Of a stretch of DNA of 7,700 nucleotides, positions 1-6,718 are shown piece by piece. Origin of the DNA: Clostridiales bacterium UBA735. GTDB taxonomy: Bacteria; Bacillota; Clostridia; Oscillospirales; Oscillospiraceae. The notes beneath the pieces were generated by a model. The model saw only the letters and a list, made by a program, of their open reading frames with translations, was not told where the DNA came from and made no database searches. The translations under genes and the position numbers were made by a program. The stretch spans positions 1 to 7,700 of the forward strand of contig DBLB01000157.1 in assembly GCA_002298695.1 (NCBI GenBank), given 5' to 3'. Each line of letters begins with the position of its first letter. Position 1 is the first letter of the stretch.

Positions 1-999
1 CTCGACCTTGATGTGCTTGCGCAGCATGTTGAAGCCGAGGTTTTTCATCGTCCGGATGTCCCAGACGAGGGCTTCGTCGCTCGGCGCGGTATAGAGGCCG
101 TCCGGCCAATAGCCCTGATCGAGCACACCGGCGTGAAAATACGGTTTTCCGTTCAGCGTCAGGAAGGGATGGCCATTCGCGTCGCGCCCGACGCCGACGT
201 CGCGCAGCGCGAAATAGCTCTCCACGCGGTCGTCGCCCAGTTCGGCGGAAAAATCATAGAGTCTGGGATTCTCCGGCGTCCAGAGCTCCGGATGCTCCAC
301 GCGCAGGACGCATTCCCGGTTCGTGAACGCACCGATGCGGCGGCCCGCAAAGTGGAGATAGCAGGCGCGGTTTTCCTTGGCCCACACCACGACGCGCACG
401 CAGCCATTCGCCGCATCCGGCGTGATGCGGAGACCGGAAATGTACGTCTCCGGGACCCATTCCATCCAGACCGTCTGCCAGATGCCGCTCTGCGGCGTGT
501 ACCAGATGCCGCCGCGTTTCGTCTTCTGTTTGCCGCGGCAGTATTCGTTCGTGTCCGTCCCGTCGCGGACAGCGACGGTCAGCACCGACGGCGCATCTGT
601 CAGAAATTCTGTCAGCTCCACGGTGAACGCCGTGTAGCCTCCAAGGTGCGCTCCGGCAAGGTTCCCGTTTACATAAACCTTTGCCTCCTGATCGACCGCG
701 CCGAAGTGGAGCAGCAGCCGCTGCCCCTCGTGCCGCGTCTCGGCGATCTTCCGCCGGTACCAGAACGTCTGCCCCGGCTTCAGCGTGCGGTTCACGCCGG
801 AAAGCGGCGCTTCCGGCGAAAACGGTACCAGAATGGTTCCGTCCCAGCGCTCCGGCGCGGTTTCTGCCTCTGTGATGGCATAGTCCCAGTATCCGTTCAG
901 GTTTACATAACTTTCTCGCACCAGCTGAGGGCGCGGATACTCCTGCAATACCGCATAGGGGTTCAGATTCTCACCCCAGACCGTCTTCAGCTCCGTCAT
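1..999 (-). CDS. Glycoside hydrolase family 2 enzyme, N-terminal 333 residues (cut by left edge)
   Basis: The family 2 fold is visible in order. Residues about 20-185 form the sugar-binding jelly-roll (NLNGYWDY at 33-40, WYRRKI at 80-85, VYVNG at 108-112, GGIWQTVWMEWV at 171-182 with one position approximate). Residues about 186-275 form the immunoglobulin-like domain (LWTPENPRLYDF at 239-250). The TIM barrel then begins (GKPYFHAGVLDQGYWPDG at 284-301, LGFNMLRKHIKVE at 321-333). The catalytic glutamates lie beyond the window, so the substrate (beta-galactoside, glucuronide, mannoside or other) cannot be read. The DQGYWPDGLYT and MLRKHIK motifs match a large set of GH2 proteins without assigned substrate better than classical LacZ. 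No signal peptide is seen, so it is probably cytoplasmic. The ATG at 997-999 overlaps the transporter stop (ATGA) and follows an AAGGAGGG site (1006-1013 complement). It is the last visible gene of the leftward operon and probably cleaves what the transporter imports. Confidence 0.93.
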   Translation of the reverse strand, partial: MTELKTVWGENLNPYAVLQEYPRPQLVRESYVNLNGYWDYAITEAETAPERWDGTILVPFSPEAPLSGVNRTLKPGQTFWYRRKIAETRHEGQRLLLHFGAVDQEAKVYVNGNLAGAHLGGYTAFTVELTEFLTDAPSVLTVAVRDGTDTNEYCRGKQKTKRGGIWYTPQSGIWQTVWMEWVPETYISGLRITPDAANGCVRVVVWAKENRACYLHFAGRRIGAFTNRECVLRVEHPELWTPENPRLYDFSAELGDDRVESYFALRDVGVGRDANGHPFLTLNGKPYFHAGVLDQGYWPDGLYTAPSDEALVWDIRTMKNLGFNMLRKHIKVE

Positions 1000-2267
1000 T
1001 TCACGCCCTCCTTTTTCCGCAGCGCCAGCACGAACGGCACGAGCAGCACCAGCACCGCAGCCGCCGCCAGGAAAATCCACGGCGTCGGCACGGTCTTCAC
1101 CTGTCCCAGCTCCACATAGGTGCTGTCCGAATTCCGGATGACCGCCGCGCCGAGCGCGGGGCCGAGGATCATCGGCAGCAGCACGCCGAAGATCATGCGG
1201 ATGCCCTGAAAGTGCCCGGCCTTGCCCGCCGGCGTCCGGTCGCGGATCTCGCCGGAGAGCGCCGCTGTGACGAGCATATAGCCGCTCATCATGACGCAGC
1301 CGGCCAGAATGACCGCAAGCATCCCTCGCGCGAAGAACATGCCGATCAGCCCCGCAAACATCACGAGCGCCGCGGGGAGCGTGAAGCGCAGCGGCCCGAC
1401 CTTGTCAATGACCCGTCCGGACAGCACGCTGACCGCCGAGGCCACGATCAAAACGACACCCAGAACGATGGCATAGCCCTCAATTTTCAGATAATTCTGG
1501 ATATAGATGATAAGATACGGAAAGAACGTCTGCACCGCAACAGAAAAGACGCAAAAGGACGCGAGCGCCAGATAGAGCGCCGGTTGCTCCCGCACGACCG
1601 AGGGGCGGAGTCCATAGACGAGATTGCGCAGATACGGCTCCCTGCGTGGGTTGAGCTTCGGCTCTTCAATCAGGAAACAGCCCACCAGACCTGTCAGCGT
1701 CACGAGGCCGCCGAAGATGGCGAAGAATTTGCGCCATTCGCCGCGCTGCGTCATGCCGTCAAACGCGCCGAAGATGACGAGCATCGAAATGAGCGGCAGG
1801 ATGGCCAGCACCGCCTCGGTTTTGCCGCGGTCGGCCTCCGGGACAGCATCGGTGATGTAGGCGTTGAAGGCCGCGTCGTTCGCGGTCGATCCAAAGAACG
1901 TCATCACACAGTCCAGCACCACGACCATCAGCGCCGCTGCGCCGACTGCGCTGGCCGGAAACAGCTTTGCCGCGTTTTCGACCGTCACGAGGCCGAACGC
2001 CGCCGTGCTTGCGCCCCAGAGCAGATAGCCGCCGCAGATGAACAGCTTGCGCCTGCCCACACGGTCGGACAGCGCGCCCATCAGCAGCGTCGTGAGCGTC
2101 GCGGCTGCGGCGCTCCAGCCCACCATCGCCGAGAGATAGCCCGGGTCCGTGGAAATGGTGTTGTAGAGAAACACATTGAAATACATGTTCTCGATCGTCC
2201 AGGCGAACTGGCCGACGAGACCGATCAGAATCAGCGTCGCCCACATCCGGGCCGGAAGCTTTTTCAT
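996..2267 (-). CDS. MFS/GPH-type sugar transporter, 12 transmembrane segments
   Basis: This 423-residue integral membrane protein has about twelve hydrophobic helices in two halves separated by a charged loop near residues 200-228. The MFS motif A loop is clear at 64-74 (GALSDRVGRRK), with a weaker counterpart in the second half at 283-292 (SGRVIDKVGP). ADRGKTEAVLAILP (145-158) and DRTPAGKAGHFQGIRMIF (343-360) resemble loops of sodium/proton-sugar symporters of the GPH and SLC45-like groups. The length is normal and the protein ends in a basic tail. The start ATG (2265-2267) overlaps the GtrA stop by four bases and has a GGAGGG site six bases upstream (2274-2279 complement). The stop overlaps the GH2 start. 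The context suggests import of a glycoside or oligosaccharide for the adjacent hydrolase. Superfamily assignment is firm, and the substrate is an inference from the neighbour only. Confidence 0.9.
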   Translation of the reverse strand: MKKLPARMWATLILIGLVGQFAWTIENMYFNVFLYNTISTDPGYLSAMVGWSAAAATLTTLLMGALSDRVGRRKLFICGGYLLWGASTAAFGLVTVENAAKLFPASAVGAAALMVVVLDCVMTFFGSTANDAAFNAYITDAVPEADRGKTEAVLAILPLISMLVIFGAFDGMTQRGEWRKFFAIFGGLVTLTGLVGCFLIEEPKLNPRREPYLRNLVYGLRPSVVREQPALYLALASFCVFSVAVQTFFPYLIIYIQNYLKIEGYAIVLGVVLIVASAVSVLSGRVIDKVGPLRFTLPAALVMFAGLIGMFFARGMLAVILAGCVMMSGYMLVTAALSGEIRDRTPAGKAGHFQGIRMIFGVLLPMILGPALGAAVIRNSDSTYVELGQVKTVPTPWIFLAAAAVLVLLVPFVLALRKKEGVK

Positions 2268-2683
2268 ACCTTTCCCTCCGTTTTCCTCTCCGCCGTATCC
2301 ATGCTGCCGCGGAACACCACGAACGTGTCAAACAGATACTCCGTCACAAAATTCAGCACCATATTGAGCACTGTCACCAGATATTCGTTCCAGCCGCACG
2401 TCTCCGCCAGCCAGTTTCCGCCAAGCGTCGAGAGCGGTGTGAACACTGCATAATAGCAGAGCACCTGCGCCATCGCCTTCGGCACATTGTTTGCACTCTT
2501 GAACGTAAATTTCCGGTTCAGCGTAAAATTCCACACCACCGACGCGATCAGCGCCAGCAGGTAGCACGGCCAGTAGCTCCACCCGGCCAGTTCGTTCAGC
2601 AGTGTGAACAGCCCGATCTGAATCAGCCCCGCCGAGGCCGAAAACAGCACAAACTTCGCTGCCCGCACCCATTCCTTCCGCAT
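2264..2683 (-). CDS. GtrA-like small membrane protein
   Basis: This protein has 139 residues and four predicted membrane helices (about 9-30, 37-55, 70-90, 99-120). It carries the two conserved N-F blocks of the GtrA family: WNFTLNRKFTF at 51-61 and NFVTEYLFDTFVVF at 111-124. GtrA-like proteins are associated with membrane translocation of lipid-linked sugars and wall or O-antigen glycosylation, usually next to a glycosyltransferase. None is visible here. The frame is open upstream to another ATG at 2827. The start at 2681-2683 was chosen because GGAGGGG lies six bases before it, homology begins there (KFVLFSASAGLIQ), and a promoter at 2714-2742 would place the transcript start downstream of the longer start. 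It is first in the leftward operon, and its stop overlaps the transporter start (ATGA). Its role beside a transporter and GH2 enzyme is unclear. Confidence 0.9.
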   Translation of the reverse strand: MRKEWVRAAKFVLFSASAGLIQIGLFTLLNELAGWSYWPCYLLALIASVVWNFTLNRKFTFKSANNVPKAMAQVLCYYAVFTPLSTLGGNWLAETCGWNEYLVTVLNMVLNFVTEYLFDTFVVFRGSMDTAERKTEGKV

Positions 2684-2713
2684 GCCCTTCCCCTCCGTTT
2701 CTGTTCTGTCCTC

Positions 2714-2742
2714 ATCATACCCGTTCCGCCTCCATTCGTCAA
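2714..2742 (-). promoter_or_regulatory. Sigma-A-type promoter of the GtrA-MFS-GH2 operon
   Basis: Read on the minus strand, TTGACG (2742-2737) and TATGAT (2719-2714) are separated by exactly 17 bases. Transcription would start near 2707, leaving a leader of about 24 bases that contains the GGAGGGG site of the GtrA-like gene. The boxes each differ from consensus by one base. The assignment rests on sequence match and position alone. Confidence 0.75.
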
Positions 2743-2753
2743 CCATCTTCCGC

Positions 2754-2782
2754 TTGACAGAAAACCGTATTAGAGATATAAT
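2754..2782 (+). promoter_or_regulatory. Consensus sigma-A-type promoter of the GntR/ABC operon
   Basis: TTGACA (2754-2759) and TATAAT (2777-2782) are perfect consensus hexamers with an optimal 17-base spacer. Transcription would begin near 2789, about 37 bases before the GntR start codon. The -35 box lies only 11 bases from the -35 box of the opposing promoter. Such a strong core promoter, covered by palindromes, fits an operon that is normally repressed. Confidence 0.9.
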
Positions 2783-2788
2783 ACGGTT
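2763..2788. promoter_or_regulatory. Palindromic operator O1, probable GntR binding site
   Basis: AACCGTATTA (2763-2772) and TAATACGGTT (2779-2788) are a perfect 10-base inverted repeat around a 6-base spacer. The site covers most of the promoter spacer and the entire -10 box, so a bound protein would block RNA polymerase. GntR-family dimers bind inverted repeats carrying GT...AC half-site bases, which are present here. The adjacent GntR gene is the obvious candidate regulator. Binding is inferred. Confidence 0.82.
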
Positions 2789-2791
2789 ATA

Positions 2792-2817
2792 AACTGTATT
2801 ACTTCTATCATACGGTG
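2792..2817. promoter_or_regulatory. Palindromic operator O2, second copy of the GntR site
   Basis: AACTGTATTA (2792-2801) and TCATACGGTG (2808-2817) repeat the O1 arms with 9/10 and 8/10 matches and the same 6-base spacer. The repeat period from O1 is 29 bases. The site lies in the transcribed leader and overlaps the GGTGGTG ribosome binding region (2814-2820) of the GntR gene. It would add roadblock or cooperative repression to O1. Confidence 0.75.
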
Positions 2818-2825
2818 GTGACTTC

Positions 2826-3218
2826 ATGGTTTCCTTTTCCTCGTTCCGCGCCGTCGACGGCCCGCCGATCTACCTGCAAATCCAGAACTATATCCGCCGC
2901 GGCTGCGTCGCCGGGGCGATCCGCGACGGAGACGAGCTGCCGTCGCGCCGCGTGCTCTCGGCGCTGCTCGGCGTCAACCCGAACACCGTGCAGAAGGCGT
3001 TCCGCCTGCTGGAGGACGAGGGGCTGATCGTGTCGCATGCCGGCGCGAAGAGTTCTGTGACCGTGGACGAAGGGAAGCTTGCCGCGCTGCGGCAGACGCT
3101 GCTGCGCGAGGAGCTGCGGGCCGTGACGCGCTCGCTGCGGCAGATGGGCATTGAGAAGGAGGACGCGCTGCGCCTCATTTCGGAATTTTGGGAGGAAACG
3201 TCATGCGAAAACACCTGA
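2826..3218 (+). CDS. GntR-family transcriptional repressor, YtrA-like subfamily
   Basis: This 130-residue DNA-binding protein has an N-terminal winged helix-turn-helix: PIYLQI at 14-19, GDELPSRR at 35-42, and recognition-helix region NPNTVQKAFRLLEDEGLIVS at 51-70. After the wing it has only a short helical tail (84-123). That short tail, without a large effector domain, defines the YtrA-like subfamily, which typically represses its own operon with ABC transporter genes. The ATG at 2826 follows GGTGGTG (2814-2820) at suitable spacing. It is the first gene of the rightward operon, behind two operators and a consensus promoter, so autorepression is likely. The downstream membrane gene starts inside its last codons. 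The inducer is unknown. YtrA-like members often respond to envelope stress or wall-active antibiotics, which is family knowledge rather than evidence here. Confidence 0.93.
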   Translation: MVSFSSFRAVDGPPIYLQIQNYIRRGCVAGAIRDGDELPSRRVLSALLGVNPNTVQKAFRLLEDEGLIVSHAGAKSSVTVDEGKLAALRQTLLREELRAVTRSLRQMGIEKEDALRLISEFWEETSCENT

Positions 3219-3949
3219 GCGTCTTTGCGCTCTGCATCCGGACAAAGCTCTGGAAGCTGCTGCTCACGCTGGCCGCGACGGCTGGCTGCTCCGCCGCAGT
3301 GTTCTTTATTCTGGGCCTCGAGCGGGCCTGGGGCAACGGCGGCGGGCCGGGCATCCTCGCGCTGCGCATCCTCTATGCGCTGGGCTTCATTGCTGTGATG
3401 GCCGCTTGCTTCGGCTCGGACACAAGGCGCGTGCAGACGGGCTATTTTCTGCAAAGGCTGCAAATTTCGGAGCGTTGGCTCCTCTGCTGGGACGCGCTGG
3501 CCGCCGCGCTCTGCTTCCTCGCGTTCTACGGCGTGCAGATCCTGACGGTCTTCGGCCTCGCGTGGGCCTATCAGCGCAGCACGGACTATGCGCTCGGCCC
3601 GCAGGGCGTGTTTCTGATGCTGGCGCGGGATTCGTTCCTGCACGGCCTGCTGCCGTTTGGCGAGCCCGTGGTCTGGACGCGCAATATCCTCTATATGATC
3701 TGCGCGGGGCTGAGCTGCGCCGCGTGCAGCCTTGCGCGTCGGAACCGCAATCGTGTGTTCGCGCCGGTGCTGGCGCTGATACTCATCGTTTCGCGGATGC
3801 CGGTCACGCTCGGCGAAGGAGACGCAAGCTGCCTCTGGCTGGCCATCGTGCTGATCGCTGCGCCCATCGGCTTCGCCCTTGCGCTGGCCGCCGCGCACAA
3901 CGGAAAACGGAAGGAGGACGACGATGAAACGGAAACGGACGCTGGCTGA
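3203..3949 (+). CDS. Hypothetical six-helix membrane protein, probable ABC permease subunit
   Basis: This 248-residue protein has about six hydrophobic helices (near 17-38, 51-70, 92-122, 158-177, 185-199, 210-231) and an acidic, lysine-containing cytoplasmic tail (234-248). No catalytic motif is seen. A cytosolic loop carries YFLQRLQISERW (81-92), which resembles a loop in the next membrane protein. Its place between a YtrA-type repressor and an ABC ATPase makes it a likely transmembrane subunit of that transporter. I recognise no named family. The ATG at 3203 was chosen over an in-frame TTG at 3188 because GGAGG (3191-3195) lies seven bases upstream of the ATG. It overlaps the repressor gene by 16 bases and the next gene by 26, implying translational coupling. 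Confidence 0.82.
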   Translation: MRKHLSVFALCIRTKLWKLLLTLAATAGCSAAVFFILGLERAWGNGGGPGILALRILYALGFIAVMAACFGSDTRRVQTGYFLQRLQISERWLLCWDALAAALCFLAFYGVQILTVFGLAWAYQRSTDYALGPQGVFLMLARDSFLHGLLPFGEPVVWTRNILYMICAGLSCAACSLARRNRNRVFAPVLALILIVSRMPVTLGEGDASCLWLAIVLIAAPIGFALALAAAHNGKRKEDDDETETDAG

Positions 3950-4436
3950 CCTCGTGCCGCCCGGCGCGAAGTTCAAGCGCGACCTCAGACTGCTCGCGCT
4001 CTGGTTCGCGCTGTTCGTGCTGCTCGGCTCGTTCCTGATCTTTGCCATCCGGTACGAAAACGCACGCAGCCTGCTCTATGAGGATGTCTTGGGCCGCCGG
4101 CTGCTGCGCAGCGGCGCGCAGATCGATCCGCTTGATGAGATCCTAGGCGGGACGTTCCGCCTTGCAGTGGTGTACGGCATCCTCACGTTCGTGAACATTG
4201 CGGCCAACTATATGACCTTCTACCGCGAATCAAAGTCCATCTATCTCATGCACCGCATCCCAGACCGGTGGGAGCTGCCGCGCCGCTGCGCGGCCGTTCC
4301 GCTGATCGGTCTTGCGGCGGGGCTAATCCTCACGGCGATGCTCATTTGCCTCTGCAACCTCATCTATTTCAAGGCGACGCCGCCGCAGTGCATCCCGGCG
4401 GGCGAACATTTTCTGTTCTGGAGGGCTTTCGGATGA
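3924..4436 (+). CDS. Hypothetical three-helix membrane protein, probable second permease subunit
   Basis: This 170-residue protein has a basic N-terminus (KRKR) and about three hydrophobic helices (21-42, 78-98, 122-148). It is much smaller than normal ABC permeases. The loop YLMHRIPDRW (107-116) parallels YFLQRLQISERW of the preceding protein, suggesting that both belong to one divergent permease type and may pair. The ATG at 3924 follows AAGGAGG (3911-3917). An earlier in-frame ATG at 3879 lies within the previous gene and lacks such a site. The stop overlaps the ATPase start (ATGA). It could be a complete small subunit or a C-terminally shortened permease. The tight overlap with the next gene argues for a natural end rather than a recent frameshift. 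Confidence 0.82.
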   Translation: MKRKRTLADLVPPGAKFKRDLRLLALWFALFVLLGSFLIFAIRYENARSLLYEDVLGRRLLRSGAQIDPLDEILGGTFRLAVVYGILTFVNIAANYMTFYRESKSIYLMHRIPDRWELPRRCAAVPLIGLAAGLILTAMLICLCNLIYFKATPPQCIPAGEHFLFWRAFG

Positions 4437-5176
4437 TCGAACTGAACCATGTCTCCAAATCCTACGGCAAAACAAAAGCGCTGGACGACGTCTCGCTGGC
4501 CATCGGTCCGGGCGAGCTGGTCGGCCTGTTCGGCGAGAACGGCGCGGGCAAGACGACGCTGCTGAAGTCGGTCCTGAACCTCATCCACTATCAGGGCGAC
4601 ATTACGCTGGATGGCGAGGCCATCACGCGCAAGAACATCGCGCGTCTCTCGTTCGCGACGTGCGAGCACAGTTTTTTTCCCAGCCTCACAGCCCAGGATC
4701 ACCGCGACTTTTACGCTGCGCATTTTGAGAAATTTAACGAAACGCGCTTCCGCGGCCTGATGGACTTCTTCGCCCTGCCAAAGGGCAAGCCCATCCGCAG
4801 CTTCTCCACCGGCCAGCAGAACCAGTTTGAGGTCATTCTGGCGCTTTGCCAGGGCGCGGACTATATCCTGATGGATGAGCCGTTCGCGGGCAACGACGTG
4901 TTCAACCGCGAGGACTTTTACAAAGTCCTGCTTGGCATTTTAGAGCCGAACGAGACGATCGTCCTCTCGACGCACCTCATCGAAGAAGTCTCCGGCTTTC
5001 TGGGCCGGGCCGTGCTGCTCCACAAGGGGCAGATCGTCGGCGACGCGCAGCTGAGCGACCTCGAAGAACAGGGCCAGACGCTGATGGACTATGTCAAGTC
5101 GAGCTACCACTACCAGCCTGACCGCGTCAGCCGCGCCCTGTCCGACCTCACGGGGAAGGAGGACGCCGATGCGTAA
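4433..5176 (+). CDS. ABC transporter ATP-binding protein, YtrB-like
   Basis: This 247-residue nucleotide-binding subunit provides ATP hydrolysis on the cytoplasmic face for the two membrane proteins encoded just upstream. It has Walker A GENGAGKTT (34-42), signature FSTGQ (124-128, for LSGGQ), Walker B YILMDEP (144-150) with catalytic E149, D-loop AGND (152-155) and switch histidine H181. The usual Q-loop glutamine position appears to hold E78 (CEHSFFPSLT), as is common in ABC-2-type ATPases. All residues needed for ATP hydrolysis are present. The ATG at 4433 overlaps the previous stop by four bases and follows GGAGGG (4420-4425). A longer in-frame start at 4268 lies inside the preceding gene and adds no homologous sequence. 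The 3' end overlaps the next gene by eight bases. The transported substrate is unknown. Peptide, lipid or antimicrobial handling is plausible from the family. Confidence 0.95.
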   Translation: MIELNHVSKSYGKTKALDDVSLAIGPGELVGLFGENGAGKTTLLKSVLNLIHYQGDITLDGEAITRKNIARLSFATCEHSFFPSLTAQDHRDFYAAHFEKFNETRFRGLMDFFALPKGKPIRSFSTGQQNQFEVILALCQGADYILMDEPFAGNDVFNREDFYKVLLGILEPNETIVLSTHLIEEVSGFLGRAVLLHKGQIVGDAQLSDLEEQGQTLMDYVKSSYHYQPDRVSRALSDLTGKEDADA

Positions 5177-6626
5177 ATATCCCATCCTGCTGCTCGCGCT
5201 CGCGCTGCTGCTTGGCGTGTCCGCCGTCTTCGCCGCGTGCGCCATGGATGCGCCGAAGGATCAGGTCGCGTTCACCGAGCGCGTGGTCTACGGCGACCCG
5301 GCGGCTGCCGGCGGCCTGACAGTCGAGCTTCAAGAGCAGTACCGCAACTATCTGCACTGGGCAAGCACGCTGTCCTTCACGGAGTCCGGCTACACGGCCC
5401 ACACGGACTATACGTTCGAACACGACCGCTATTGGAACAATGGCCCGGACGTGGCGCGCAGCCTCGACATCTGTGACGGCGTCTCGGCCAGCTACGATTT
5501 TGATCAGAACGGCCCGCTGGCCGCGGCGGTCAATGCGCTCGAGGAAAAGGTGCAGCCCGGCACGACGGCCTCGGCGCTGCTCCGCGTGGCGGACTATTAT
5601 GAGACCTATCCGCTGGACGTCAACGTCGTCCTGCCGGACATGTTCTATGGCACGCAGACCGCCTATCAGTTCGGCCCGGAGGAGGACGCGATGACGCGGA
5701 TACAGGACTATTTCCAGATCCCCGTGCTGGACGACCAGTATCTCGAGGTCGAGGTGGCCAAGTCCGTGAACGGCGGCACATCCGTCGGCATGAGCGGCGC
5801 AGAACAGGGCGACAGCTTCCCGTTCTACACGCAGTCCGTCGCGACGGACGACGCCTTCTATTTCATCTTCTCTGATCGCACGCAGCTTGGAAACCTCGTC
5901 GACACCAGCCGTATCCCCGGCGGCTACGGCGTCTACCGGCTGCCATACGGCTGGGTGGACACGGACGAGGTCTACAAGGGGCAGGAGGACGGCTGGCACA
6001 ACTACGACGCCTTTGCCGACAAGCTCGAATGTATCTACGCGGTCGATCCGGAAGTGGATCTTTCGCATCTTGCGGCCAGCGGCGACGGGACGCGCCTGTT
6101 CCTGCACACGATCGAGGGCGAAGACTATGTCCTCTACGTGCTCGATGCAGCCAGCGGCGCGGAGCTGCAGCGCATCGACGTCGGGCCGTTTGGCCTGGAT
6201 GACTGGTGGGAGTGCACGGACGGGCCGGATTTCCAGTTCATCCGCTTCCCGAATGAATTCTTCCTCTACGCGCTGACGGAGGACGGCCTGCTCGAGCAGG
6301 CGCTGCACGTGGAATTCGGCGACGTGGAGCAGGACGCGCAATATCTGCCGTGGTACAGCACGCAGAACCGCGATTTCGCGTGGCAGGACGGGAAACTTGC
6401 CATTGTCTGTAATTCACGTTCCGATGTTCAGGACGGCGAGCAGTACCCGTCCAGACACTATTATGGACTCGGCTGCGGTTTTTCCGTCTCGGTCTATGCG
6501 GACGACGCGCTGCAATATTATGGCATCTACGACAGCACGCTCGATCTGACAAACGCCTACGGCACCGAAACCAGCACCGACGTCCAGCCCACGTATCGCG
6601 ACCCCATTTCCGCCGCCTGGTCCTAG
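5169..6626 (+). CDS. Exported protein of unknown function, possible lipoprotein
   Basis: This 485-residue protein begins MRKYP followed by a hydrophobic stretch (6-22) and FAAC at 21-24, then an acidic, aromatic-rich mature part. C24 could be lipidated by a relaxed lipobox (phenylalanine instead of leucine at -3), or signal peptidase I could cut after the alanines. Either way the protein should act outside the membrane. The C-terminal half contains beta-propeller-like strands, for example YVLYVLDAASGAELQRIDVG (320-339), recalling PQQ/WD-type blades. No enzyme motif is recognised. The ATG at 5169 follows AAGGAGG (5156-5162) and overlaps the ATPase stop by eight bases. An earlier in-frame ATG at 5091 would bury the signal peptide. 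As the last gene of the GntR/ABC operon it may be an extracellular sensor or partner of the transporter, which is inference from context. Confidence 0.85.
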   Translation: MRKYPILLLALALLLGVSAVFAACAMDAPKDQVAFTERVVYGDPAAAGGLTVELQEQYRNYLHWASTLSFTESGYTAHTDYTFEHDRYWNNGPDVARSLDICDGVSASYDFDQNGPLAAAVNALEEKVQPGTTASALLRVADYYETYPLDVNVVLPDMFYGTQTAYQFGPEEDAMTRIQDYFQIPVLDDQYLEVEVAKSVNGGTSVGMSGAEQGDSFPFYTQSVATDDAFYFIFSDRTQLGNLVDTSRIPGGYGVYRLPYGWVDTDEVYKGQEDGWHNYDAFADKLECIYAVDPEVDLSHLAASGDGTRLFLHTIEGEDYVLYVLDAASGAELQRIDVGPFGLDDWWECTDGPDFQFIRFPNEFFLYALTEDGLLEQALHVEFGDVEQDAQYLPWYSTQNRDFAWQDGKLAIVCNSRSDVQDGEQYPSRHYYGLGCGFSVSVYADDALQYYGIYDSTLDLTNAYGTETSTDVQPTYRDPISAAWS

Positions 6627-6718
6627 CTGCTGCACAAGCGCCATGTTTGCCCCCCCGGCGCGCGAACCCGCCGCAGGTTTACGGAAGCACGTACCGCGAG
6701 TTCTGCTTCAGGATATGG

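Noticed and set aside
13..1119. 368-codon plus-strand open frame opposite the GH2 gene
   Set aside because: It is antisense to a well-supported GH2 enzyme, has no motif, and runs on into the transporter region without a ribosome binding site.
1212..2453. 413-codon open frame on the plus strand opposite the transporter
   Set aside because: The product is arginine- and histidine-rich with no recognisable domain. It lies antisense to a clear MFS gene and is a GC-driven shadow frame.
2684..2827. 48-residue N-terminal extension of the GtrA-like protein
   Set aside because: It would be translated across both operators and both promoters. The ATG at 2683 has a strong RBS and matches the family start, and the minus-strand promoter would start transcription downstream of the longer start.
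2888..4048. 386-codon minus-strand open frame opposite the GntR and permease genes
   Set aside because: It has low-complexity polar composition and no motif, and it crosses three real genes on the other strand.
5148..6341. 397-codon minus-strand open frame opposite the exported protein
   Set aside because: It is a valine-, arginine- and histidine-rich shadow of a gene with a signal peptide, an RBS and correct operon spacing.
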